A stretch of 64,000 nucleotides of DNA from Flavobacteriales bacterium (GTDB lineage: Bacteria > Bacteroidota > Bacteroidia > Flavobacteriales_F > PHOS-HE28): contig JADJCS010000001.1 of the NCBI GenBank assembly GCA_016703105.1, positions 434,001 through 498,000 of the forward strand, in the 5' to 3' direction. Each line of letters begins with the position of its first letter. Position 1 is the first letter of the stretch. This document shows positions 17,389-24,904 of this stretch, in pieces. Below the pieces are notes generated by a model. It saw only the letters and a program-made list of their open reading frames with translations, made no database searches and was not told the DNA's origin. The position numbers and the translations under genes were made by a program.

Positions 17389-17694
17389 ATGATGATCAGA
17401 GGTTTTATGATCTCCGGTTTCCTCGTGGCGATGGCCTGCACCACCCAACCATCCCTACCGACGGGCTCGGCATCGGCTTCTTCGGCAACGGTGGACCTAG
17501 ACACGGAAAGTACTTCCGCATCCATTGACCAATATCTCGCAGAGGAATTCGTCGACAGCCTGAAGGTCGGAAGGTCTAGGCTGAATAGCGTCATGCTGAA
17601 ACAGGTCAGGACAACTGACAGTGTATACGTCCAACTCGTTTTCCGCTCGAAGGAAAAAGAGCGTGGGTGGATCGGAACAACTCGACCTGGTTGA
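17389..17694 (+). pseudogene. 5' part of frameshifted lipoprotein gene inserted between paaC and paaD
   Basis: From ATG 17389 the frame encodes a lipoprotein signal peptide with lipobox VAMAC, then a serine/threonine-rich linker and the beginning of a beta-rich domain. The frame becomes meaningless after KEKE (about base 17,655) and stops. The downstream frame picks up with WVDRNNSTWL. One extra A in the A5 run at 17654-17658 restores a single protein of about 245 residues. Base composition looks lower in GC than the flanking paa genes, and this gene is not part of known paa operons, so it is probably a recent arrival. Confidence 0.65.
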
Positions 17695-18125
17695 AAGATG
17701 GGATCTCCGGGCTTCATGCTGAATTGGCGGACTTCAACAATGATGGCTACAAGGATGTGACCTTCATTTCAGCGACCGCGGCACGAGGGGCGAACGAGGT
17801 CAGAAGGCTCTTCATCTATGACCCTCTAAGTGATCAACTGAGGTTCATCACGAACTCCATGAACTATCCGAACCTTCGGTACAATCCAAAGCTGAAGTGC
17901 ATTGACGGCTTTCGGGTGTACGGGGGAAGCTCGACCGATTTCCTGAGACTGCAAGGGGACAGTCTCTTCATGTTCGCAACAGTGGACCTCGGCGAAGGAG
18001 TTGTCGTCACGACTTACGATGCCGACCCGAAAGGTCAGGTCATTCACCAGGATGCGACATACGAGGGTGGTTACATTCGATTCGACAATTACTCTCCTCT
18101 CGAGGTCTTGGAAGGAGATTGGTGA
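17667..18125 (+). pseudogene. 3' part of frameshifted lipoprotein gene (FG-GAP/XAC2610-like domain)
   Basis: This part contains ADFNNDGYKDVTFIS, an FG-GAP-like calcium loop, followed by RRLFIYDPLSDQLRF and a strand-rich C-terminus. The pattern is like XAC2610-related proteins, whose function is unknown. No proper start codon or ribosome site precedes it (only an internal GTG). It therefore belongs to the ORF beginning at 17389, from which it is separated by a single-base shift. It ends 2 bases before paaD. Confidence 0.6.
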
Positions 18126-18127
18126 GA

Positions 18128-18628
18128 ATGAACGAGCCGACAATGATCACCAAAGCCCGCATTCTGGAGCTGCTGGACAACGTCAAGGATCCGGAGATCC
18201 CGGTGATCAACGTGCTGGAGCTGGGTGTGGTGCGCACTGTGGAGGTGGAGCCCAACGGCAAGGCCATCATCACCATCACCCCCACCTACACCGGCTGCCC
18301 GGCCATGGACGTGATGGCGGCCGACATCAAGAAGGAACTGCTGGACGCCGGTGTGCCTGAGGTCGAGGTGAAGCTCACCCTCTCCCCCGCCTGGAGCACC
18401 GACTGGATCACAGACGAGGGCAAACGCAAGCTGAAGGAATACGGCATCGCGCCGCCGGAAAAGACCGCCGACATCCGTGCATTGAGAGGCGCTGCGCCCG
18501 TGGTGGAATGCCCGCAGTGCGGCTCAAAGGATACGGTGATGCTCAGCGCCTTCGGATCAACGGCGTGCAAGGCGCTGTGGAAGTGCAAGAACTGCCTGGA
18601 GCCGTTCGATCAGTTCAAGTGTTTGTGA
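18128..18628 (+). CDS. paaD: Phenylacetyl-CoA epoxidase maturation protein PaaD
   Basis: The 166-residue protein has an N-terminal DUF59/MIP18-like domain (VKDPEIPVINVLELG, TYTGCPAMDVM) and a C-terminal zinc ribbon (CPQCGSKDT, then CKNC). PaaD is thought to help mature the iron centres of the epoxidase. The ATG at 18128 is chosen because AGGAG lies about 10 bases upstream, which is uncommon here. A second ATG at 18143 is possible. The start is 2 bases after the broken lipoprotein gene, so translation may be coupled to it. Confidence 0.92.
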   Translation: MNEPTMITKARILELLDNVKDPEIPVINVLELGVVRTVEVEPNGKAIITITPTYTGCPAMDVMAADIKKELLDAGVPEVEVKLTLSPAWSTDWITDEGKRKLKEYGIAPPEKTADIRALRGAAPVVECPQCGSKDTVMLSAFGSTACKALWKCKNCLEPFDQFKCL

Positions 18629-18677
18629 CCTCAAACGAACGCACCAGAATCCCGTGGACAGCGCTTATATTCTGACA

Positions 18678-19057
18678 ATGCCACCTTCGCCGCCCTTTTC
18701 TTCTCGACCGTGATGATAGGCTATGGTCAATCAGACACCAGCGCCTTCATGAACCAGAATCAGTGGCCCAAATCGTATCAGAGTGCGCGATATCCCACAA
18801 AGGCGATCGAGGCAGGCATTGAAGGAACCGTTTTAGGTAGCCTTTGGGATGTCGACACGCTTTGTCGAGGGATGCCGAACAAGAGAATTGCCAGGGATCG
18901 ATACGGTTGAGTGACGAATGCGCTAAAGGTGATATCAACGGACAAAATCGAGCTTGATCGATGCAAGCGAACAAGTTCGCATGTCATCCAGAGAACGATG
19001 CAGGTGCCGGTTCGCTTCATGCTGGGGCGCTGTCCTGCGTCAGCCATGGTGTCTTGA
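18678..19057 (+). pseudogene. Decayed secreted protein with TonB C-terminal-like domain
   Basis: Reading the frame of 18683 gives a signal-peptide-like run (TFAALFFSTVMIGYGQS), then WPKSYQSARYPTKAIEAGIEGTVLGS. After an in-frame TGA at 18908-18910 it continues VTNALKVIS and ends VPVRFML. These are the start, middle and final strand of a TonB C-terminal domain. The nearest ATG (18678) is one base out of frame; one extra C would join it. Next to the TGA, a compensating pair of indels would give GLSDEALKV, the typical TonB motif, so decay or sequence error are both possible. It fills the 459-base paaD-paaG gap. Confidence 0.6.
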
Positions 19058-19087
19058 GGTTATCTCGCTCATCTCTATCCTTGTCCC

Positions 19088-19867
19088 ATGCAACTATCGA
19101 AGATCCTCTTCTCCGTCACCGACGGCGTCGCCACCATCACCCTCAATCGCCCCGACAAGCTCAACAGCTTCGACCGGGAGATGGCCTTGGAGACCATCGA
19201 CGCGCTGGACAAGGCGAAGGATGATGCGAGCGTGCGCGCGGTTCTACTCACCGGTGAGGGGCGGGCTTTTTGCGCCGGGCAAGATCTTGCTGAAGCGATC
19301 GCACCGGGCACCAAGATCGAGGACATCCTCACCACGCAGTACAATCCGATCGTACGGCGCATCCGTGCATTGCCAAAGCCGGTGGTCGCTGCGGTGAACG
19401 GCGTGGCGGCGGGCGCTGGCGCCAACATCGCCTACGCCTGCGACCTCACCCTCGCGGCCGAAAGCGCCAATTTCATCCAGAGCTTTATCAATATCGGCTT
19501 GATCCCGGACAGCGGGGGCACATTCTCGTTACCGCGGCTCGTAGGCATGCAACGCGCCTTCGGCCAGATGATCTTCGCGCCCAAGGTCAGCGCCAAGGAA
19601 GCCGAAGCCCAAGGCATGATCTGGAAGGCCGTGCCCGACGCCGAACTGATGAACGAGGCTATCGCCCTCGCGAAAAAACTAGCCGCCATGCCCACCAAGG
19701 CCATCGCGCTCACCAAGGATGCCCTCAACCGTTCCATGACCAATTCCATGGACGCGCAACTGGATGTCGAGAACGAGTTGCAAACGATCGCCGGGCGCAG
19801 CCATGACTACAACGAAGGAGTAAAGGCCTTCCTGGAGAAGCGGAAGCCGGTTTTCACGGGCGAGTAG
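19088..19867 (+). CDS. paaG: 1,2-epoxyphenylacetyl-CoA isomerase PaaG (enoyl-CoA hydratase family)
   Basis: The 259-residue crotonase-fold protein should convert the ring epoxide of phenylacetyl-CoA to the oxepin form, and may also isomerise later intermediates. Family motifs are AFCAGQDL, the oxyanion segment GVAAGAGANIA and the PaaG-type GLIPDSGG catalytic loop with its Asp. Length and position after the epoxidase genes agree with PaaG. TATCCTTGTCCC immediately before the ATG resembles the local promoter box, so it may have its own transcript despite the TonB relic upstream. Confidence 0.9.
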   Translation: MQLSKILFSVTDGVATITLNRPDKLNSFDREMALETIDALDKAKDDASVRAVLLTGEGRAFCAGQDLAEAIAPGTKIEDILTTQYNPIVRRIRALPKPVVAAVNGVAAGAGANIAYACDLTLAAESANFIQSFINIGLIPDSGGTFSLPRLVGMQRAFGQMIFAPKVSAKEAEAQGMIWKAVPDAELMNEAIALAKKLAAMPTKAIALTKDALNRSMTNSMDAQLDVENELQTIAGRSHDYNEGVKAFLEKRKPVFTGE

Positions 19868-19930
19868 GTCTGATCGACGCTCCCGCAGCGTCGCCCCACC
19901 GGGTCGACCGCAACGAACGATCTTCGCCCT

Positions 19931-21106
19931 ATGGACGCAACAATGAAAGTCGGCGTGATCGGTGCCGGCACCATGGGTAGCGGTATCGCGCAAGTAGCCG
20001 CTCAGGCTGGCCATGTCTGCTTTCTCTATGACAGCCGCAGCGATGCCGTGGATCGCGCGAGCGACGCGCTCAAAGCCATGATCCACAAGCTGGTCGAAAA
20101 GGGCAAGTTCACTGCGGAAGAAGGAGCGGGCATCATCGGCCGCGTCAAGCCCGCGCACGATCTGAAGGACCTGTCGGGCTGCGGACTGGTGATCGAGGCG
20201 ATCATCGAGGATCTTCAGGTGAAGAGGAAGCTCTTCGCTGAACTGGAACCCCTTCTTTCGGCAGACGGGATCCTCGCAACCAACACATCCTCGCTGTCCG
20301 TTACCGCGATCGGAGCGGCATGTACCAAGCCGGAGCGCGTGGTCGGCTTGCACTTCTTCAACCCGGCTCCCCTCCTGCCGTTGGTGGAAGTGGTTCCGGG
20401 GCTCGCGACAAGCGCGGAGAACCGTGAAAGATCCGCCGCCCTGATGACCGCCTGGGGCAAGACACCCGTCGTGTGCAAAGACACGCCGGGCTTCATCGTG
20501 AACCGAGTGGCTCGACCTTTCTATGGCGAGAGCATCCGCATCTACGAGGAAGGCATCGCCGACATGCCGACCATCGATCACGCCATGAAGAGCGTCGGCG
20601 GTTTCAAGATGGGTCCGTTCGAACTGATGGATCTGATCGGCAATGACATCAACTTCACCGTGACCAGAACCGTGTGGGAGAGCTTCTTCTATGATCCGCG
20701 ATATAAGCCGAGCTTCACACAGCAGCGCCAGGTGGAGGCAGGATGGCTGGGGCGCAAAACACGTCGCGGCTACTACGCCTATGATGAGAAAGGGCAAATG
20801 GTCGCCGGTCAACCGACCACCAGCAACCAACAACTTCTTGAGGGCATCTGCTGGCGCGTGCTTGTGATGTTGATCAACGAAGCCGCAGATGCCTTGCACT
20901 TTGGCATTGCCTCGCGCGAGGACATCGATCTGGCCATGACCAAGGGTGTCAACTATCCCAAGGGCTTGCTACGCTGGGCGGATGAGATGGGCTTGGGCAA
21001 GTGCCTGTCCACTTTGGAAGGCCTTCAAGCTGAGTATGGCGAGGACCGCTACCGTCCCAGCCCTCTCCTGCGGCGCATGGTGCGCGAAGGCCGAGCCTTC
21101 TATTGA
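19931..21106 (+). CDS. paaH: 3-hydroxyacyl-CoA dehydrogenase PaaH
   Basis: This 391-residue NAD-dependent dehydrogenase should oxidise 3-hydroxyadipyl-CoA late in phenylacetate degradation. It has an N-terminal Rossmann domain with GAGTMGSGIA, a HFFNPAPLLPLVEVV catalytic-His segment, the TPGFIVNRVARPF linker, and two C-terminal helical domains (GPFELMDLIGND; GLLRWADEMG). It is shorter than the roughly 475-residue E. coli PaaH. It lies 63 bases after paaG on the same strand. A 4-base overlap with an upstream extension of the YceI frame is not meaningful. Confidence 0.88.
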   Translation: MDATMKVGVIGAGTMGSGIAQVAAQAGHVCFLYDSRSDAVDRASDALKAMIHKLVEKGKFTAEEGAGIIGRVKPAHDLKDLSGCGLVIEAIIEDLQVKRKLFAELEPLLSADGILATNTSSLSVTAIGAACTKPERVVGLHFFNPAPLLPLVEVVPGLATSAENRERSAALMTAWGKTPVVCKDTPGFIVNRVARPFYGESIRIYEEGIADMPTIDHAMKSVGGFKMGPFELMDLIGNDINFTVTRTVWESFFYDPRYKPSFTQQRQVEAGWLGRKTRRGYYAYDEKGQMVAGQPTTSNQQLLEGICWRVLVMLINEAADALHFGIASREDIDLAMTKGVNYPKGLLRWADEMGLGKCLSTLEGLQAEYGEDRYRPSPLLRRMVREGRAFY

Positions 21107-21207
21107 CCCGTTCTGCTACCTGGGATCCCCGTCTGAATTGGGAATTTATTCTCCCTGGAAGATTTATTTCCTTCCTTTGCGCTCCGAAAACGAACAAGAC
21201 CCAATTC

Positions 21208-21867
21208 ATGAACCTCAAGATCGCTACGGCCGCCTCCATGGCTGCCCTGTTGCTGGTGGCCTGTGGCCCCAGTGCTGAAGAACAAGCCGCCGCCCGCGAA
21301 AAGGCCGTGGCCGATAGCCTGGCCGCATTGGCCAGCATGGAAATGACCTACACTGTGGACCCTGCCGCTAGCAAGGTGGTTTGGGCCGGCACCATGCTCG
21401 GCATTAAGACCCACACGGGCAGCTTGAACTTCATCGACGGCACGGTGCTCACCAAAGGCCCCAGTGTCACCGGTGGCAACTTCACGGTGGATATGAAGAA
21501 CTATGCACTGACCGATACCAACTATGCTCCGGACGGATCGGATAAAGGCACCCGCGCCATGTTGATGGGCCACCTTTCCAGCCCGGATTTCTTCAATGTG
21601 GACAGCTTCCCCACGGCTACACTAAAGATCAACAGCGTGACCGGGAACACCGCTACCGCTGACCTGACGGTCCGCGGCAAGACGCATGGCGAGAACATCA
21701 CCGACATCGTGGTGACCCCTAATGCTGATGGTACGGTGAAAGTAAGCGGCAAACTCACCTTCGATCGTCAGAAGTACGGCGTTGCCTGGAGCAGTGGCTC
21801 GAAGGACGCCGTGCTCAACGACAATATTGAAACGACTGTGGAGATCACCGCGAAAGCGGCGAAGTGA
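21208..21867 (+). CDS. YceI family lipoprotein
   Basis: Starting at 21208 gives a 219-residue lipoprotein: a hydrophobic N-terminus with lipobox LLVACG (Cys about 19), an alanine/glutamate-rich linker, then a YceI lipocalin-like beta barrel (YTVDPAASKVVWAG, LMGHLSSPDFFNVDSFPTAT, TADLTVRGKTH, KYGVAWSSG). YceI proteins bind amphipathic or isoprenoid-type molecules in the periplasm. The frame extends upstream to 21103, but that extension lacks a signal. A terminator follows directly. Confidence 0.9.
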   Translation: MNLKIATAASMAALLLVACGPSAEEQAAAREKAVADSLAALASMEMTYTVDPAASKVVWAGTMLGIKTHTGSLNFIDGTVLTKGPSVTGGNFTVDMKNYALTDTNYAPDGSDKGTRAMLMGHLSSPDFFNVDSFPTATLKINSVTGNTATADLTVRGKTHGENITDIVVTPNADGTVKVSGKLTFDRQKYGVAWSSGSKDAVLNDNIETTVEITAKAAK

Positions 21868-21880
21868 TCCACCTTGGTGA

Positions 21881-21921
21881 AAGAACAGGAAAGGCGGCCC
21901 ATGGCCGCCTTTCCTGTTCTT
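21881..21921. terminator. Bidirectional hairpin terminator between yceI-like and DUF2461 genes
   Basis: This is a perfect 19-bp inverted repeat (AAGAACAGGAAAGGCGGCC and its complement) around a CAT loop. It sits between two convergent genes, so it can serve both. Confidence 0.9.
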
Positions 21922-21933
21922 GGTCGATCCGGT

Positions 21934-22602
21934 CTACTTCCGCATGGCAGCGGCCAGCCATGCGTTGAAGGGGCACATGGCCTGGTAATGGTCCATGAGC
22001 ACCTCCATCAGCTTGGCATCCGCGACCAGTTTCGCAGGCAGTTCCGCGCCGACGTAGAACTGCTTGTTCGCGATCAACGGTTCCTTGGCCATCATGGCCT
22101 TGAACTCAGGTGCCAGCACCTTGTTGACCTCGCCCTTCACCGTCCCGAACAAGGTGGTGAACGCCTTTCCCTCGATCGCTTTTCGAAAGCCCTTGCCATC
22201 GCGCAGGATGGCCGTCCGGATCTTCTCCAATTGATCCTTCTCCGGCTGGTAAGCGCCGCCGTAGAATTTCACGCTCTCCGGTCCCAATTCGAAGTAGATG
22301 CCAGGTGTTGCGTGGTCCTTCCGCCCTGCGGGTGATATGATCGCCGAGGTGTTCAGCTTGTAAGGCGTCTTGTCCTTGCTGAACCGTATATCCTTATTGA
22401 TCCGGAAGATGGCCTCCTTGGGGCCTATCGTGATGGTCTTGTCGTGCTTGGCGATCCGCTTGATCACTTCCGAGGTGAAGGCCTCGAAGGGTTTCTTCAC
22501 GCTCTCCTCGTAACGTTTCCGGTTCGCATCGAACCATTCCTTGTTGTTGTTCTTCGCGAGGTCCTTGAAGAAGCCGTTGAAGTCGTTGGTGAACCAGGCC
22601 AT
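21934..22602 (-). CDS. DUF2461 domain-containing protein
   Basis: The 222-residue protein matches the DUF2461 family along its length: FFKDLAKNNNKEWFDANRKRYEES, then IFRINKDIRFSKDKTPYK, a TPGIYFELGP strand and the FYGGAYQPEKDQL segment. These proteins are common in Bacteroidota and have no established biochemical role. The ATG at 22602 is preferred over an arginine-rich upstream extension. The gene is divergent from the methyltransferase gene 38 bases away, with a shared AT-rich TATTTTG element between them. Confidence 0.88.
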   Translation of the reverse strand: MAWFTNDFNGFFKDLAKNNNKEWFDANRKRYEESVKKPFEAFTSEVIKRIAKHDKTITIGPKEAIFRINKDIRFSKDKTPYKLNTSAIISPAGRKDHATPGIYFELGPESVKFYGGAYQPEKDQLEKIRTAILRDGKGFRKAIEGKAFTTLFGTVKGEVNKVLAPEFKAMMAKEPLIANKQFYVGAELPAKLVADAKLMEVLMDHYQAMCPFNAWLAAAMRK

Positions 22603-22640
22603 CCTATCAGTATTTTGTGCGGAAGTTAGCCGCCTCGCCC

Positions 22641-23165
22641 ATGTCCCCTGCTCGCTCCGCCACCGATCCCCAACTCTTCGCCCCATTGCATGTCGTCGTG
22701 GTGGAAGGTCCCATCGGCAAGGTGCACATCGAGAGCGACGGGCTGGTGATCACCCGGGTCTCCTTCGAGAACCTGCGGGGAAGCCGGGCCAAACAACCCA
22801 AATTGCTGGGCACGGCAGCGAAGCAAATGGACCAGTACTTCGCGGGCAAACGCAAGCGCTTCGATCTCCCCCTTCAACGCCTGGGCACAAGGTTCCAACG
22901 CTTGGTGTGGGATGCGATCGACGATATCCCGTATGGCAAGACCCGCACCTACCAGGCCATAGGTGAAAAGATCGGTGGGCTCGCGTTGGCCCGCACGGTG
23001 GGCCATGCCTGCGGGAGCAATCCACTGCCGATCCTGCTCCCATGCCATCGGGTGATCGCCAGCGATGGATTGCTCACCGGCTACGTGGGCGGGCTGTGGC
23101 GCAAACGCTGGATGTTACAGCATGAAGGCGCGCTGCCCAAGGACCTCTTCACCGCCGACCGCTGA
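22641..23165 (+). CDS. ogt: Methylated-DNA--[protein]-cysteine S-methyltransferase
   Basis: This 174-residue DNA repair protein transfers O6-alkyl groups from guanine to its own cysteine. The active site is PCHRVI with Cys about 135, preceded by the helix-turn-helix segment IPYGKTRTYQAIGEKIG and the RTVGHACGSNPLP block. A C-terminal YVGGLWRKRWMLQHEGA is typical. It lacks an Ada N-terminal domain, so it is Ogt/MGMT-like. The ATG at 22641 is preferred to a GTG eight codons earlier. Confidence 0.92.
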   Translation: MSPARSATDPQLFAPLHVVVVEGPIGKVHIESDGLVITRVSFENLRGSRAKQPKLLGTAAKQMDQYFAGKRKRFDLPLQRLGTRFQRLVWDAIDDIPYGKTRTYQAIGEKIGGLALARTVGHACGSNPLPILLPCHRVIASDGLLTGYVGGLWRKRWMLQHEGALPKDLFTADR

Positions 23166-23240
23166 TCCGTTAACGATCTTTTGATCCGCTCAACGAAAGG
23201 TCGCACCTTGGCCGGATAATTTCGCCGACCATCGAAGGGC

Positions 23241-24164
23241 ATGGACATCCGTATCGAGGACCTCTCCAAACACTACGGCCCGCAAGCCGCCGTGGACGGC
23301 ATCGGCTTCACGGTGAACACGGGCGAAGTGCTCGGGTTCCTGGGCCCCAATGGTGCGGGAAAGACCACCACAATGAAGATGATCTGTGGGCTCGTGGCCC
23401 CGGATCAAGGCACCATCCGCGTGGGTGGCCACTCCGTAGCGGAGGAACCCCAGATCGTGCGCCGCCACATCGGTTACCTGCCGGAGAACAATCCACTGTA
23501 CGAGGACATGCCTGTGCTCGATCACCTGCGCTTCAGTGCGAAGGTGCAGGGCGTGCCCGAAGGACGCATCCAGGAACGCATCGCCGAAATGGTGCGCGTG
23601 TGCGGGCTGGACGCAGAAAAGCACAAGCGTGTGGGTGAATTGAGCAAGGGCTACCGCCAGCGCGTTGGTCTCGCGCAGGCCATGGTGCATGATCCAGAGG
23701 TATTGATCCTGGACGAACCCACCACAGGCCTGGACCCGAACCAGATCGTGGAGATCCGCGAGCTGATCAAGGAGGTGGGCCGTGCCAAGACCGTGATCTT
23801 CAGCACGCACATCCTGCCGGAAGTGGAGGCCACCTGCGATCGCATCATGATCATCAGCAAGGGGCGGATCGTGGCGCATGGATCACCGTCCGACCTCCGC
23901 CGACAGGCGCAAGGGCGGGTGGTCCTCAACGTGCGGGTCGAGGAGGTCGATGCATCGCTCGTGCGCTCCGCTTTGTCCGGTCTTCCCGGTGTTGACCTCG
24001 TGGAAACGATCGCGCAAGGCGGGTTCAGCCTGCAATGCGCGCCTGACATGCCCGTGGCGCGCTCCGTTTCCGCTTTGTGCGCGGCGAGGCATTGGCCGCT
24101 CACGGAACTGCATTCGCCCGGCACCCGGCTCGAGGACATCTTCCGCGATCTCACTCTCAACTGA
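23241..24164 (+). CDS. gldA: Gliding motility ABC transporter ATP-binding protein GldA
   Basis: The 307-residue ABC ATPase has Walker A GPNGAGKTT (about residues 36-44), Q-loop YLPENNPLYEDMPV, a signature ELSKGYRQR and Walker B LILDEPTTGLDP, plus a C-terminal accessory domain of about 80 residues. GldA with GldF and GldG forms an ABC transporter required for gliding in Flavobacterium and widespread in Bacteroidota. Here gldF and gldG follow directly, which supports the assignment over a generic ABC-2 exporter. The start is preceded by TAATTTCG 16 bases upstream. Confidence 0.9.
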   Translation: MDIRIEDLSKHYGPQAAVDGIGFTVNTGEVLGFLGPNGAGKTTTMKMICGLVAPDQGTIRVGGHSVAEEPQIVRRHIGYLPENNPLYEDMPVLDHLRFSAKVQGVPEGRIQERIAEMVRVCGLDAEKHKRVGELSKGYRQRVGLAQAMVHDPEVLILDEPTTGLDPNQIVEIRELIKEVGRAKTVIFSTHILPEVEATCDRIMIISKGRIVAHGSPSDLRRQAQGRVVLNVRVEEVDASLVRSALSGLPGVDLVETIAQGGFSLQCAPDMPVARSVSALCAARHWPLTELHSPGTRLEDIFRDLTLN

Positions 24165-24172
24165 CCTTCGCC

Positions 24173-24742
24173 GTGGGAAAGACCTGGACCATCGCCCGCA
24201 AGGAGCTCGCCTCCTTCTTCGACTCATTGATGGCCTATATCCTTCTCGTGGTGTTCCTCGGCATCAGCGGGTTCTTCACCTGGTGGTATGGCGCCGATGT
24301 GTTCATGGCCGGACAAGCGGAACTCACGTCGTTCTTCAGTATCGCCTACTGGACGCTCTTCTTCTTCATTCCCGCACTCACCATGCGCACCCTGGCTGAA
24401 GAGCGTCGCACCGGCACATTGGACCTCCTGCTCACCAAATCCATTACCGATCGGCAGGTGGTCCTGGGGAAGTTCATCGCGAACCTGGTCCTAATCGCGC
24501 TCGCTTTGCTGTGTACCCTTCCCTACTACGTCACTATCGTCAGCATCGGCGATGTGGACCATGGTGCCGTGCTCTGCGGCTATCTCGCGCTCCTGATGAT
24601 GAGCGCTTCCTACATCGGCTTGGGCATCCTCGCCAGTAGCCTTACCCAGAACCAACTCGTGGCCTTCTTGATCGCCCTGCTGATCGGCACTTGCTTCCAC
24701 CTGCTCTTCGGGGTGGTGGCGAGCGCGCCACAGGCGCAGTAG
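24173..24742 (+). pseudogene. gldF: gldF, 5' part (ABC permease, frameshifted near 3' end)
   Basis: From GTG 24173, 8 bases after gldA, the frame encodes an ABC-2 type permease: KELASFFDSLMAYILLVVF, several transmembrane helices, and ALTMRTLAEERRTGTLDLLLT, typical of GldF. The frame stops at 24740-24742, just after LLFGVVASAP, before the last loop and helix. Those are encoded one frame over, at 24,691-24,894. One additional C near 24,730 (GCGCC to GCGCCC) would give A-S-A-P-T-G-A-V and a full-length protein of about 240 residues. Confidence 0.82.
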
Positions 24743-24894
24743 GCGAAGTGCTCGGTTTCCTGGGCATGGGCACACACTTCGATTCCATGTCACGCGGTGT
24801 GGTGGACAGCCGCGATGTGATCTATTTCCTCAGCCTCACCTTGGCCGGCCTCATGGGCGCGGAACTGCGCCTGGCAAAACGTGGGTTGAAATGA
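24691..24894 (+). pseudogene. gldF: gldF, 3' part after frameshift
   Basis: The family-like sequence runs from TGAVGEVLGFLG through THFDSMSRGVVDSRDVIYFL to a final transmembrane helix and LAKRG, exactly the C-terminal part of GldF permeases. The stretch before about base 24,730 in this frame is not protein-like. There is no separate start. The piece ends 10 bases before gldG. Confidence 0.8.
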
Positions 24895-24904
24895 TCGCGA
24901 AGCC

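Noticed and set aside
17654..17658. Programmed ribosomal frameshift at the A5 run in the lipoprotein gene
   Set aside because: The run is short, there is no stimulatory structure that I can see, and other genes in the window show the same one-base loss; an error or mutation is simpler.
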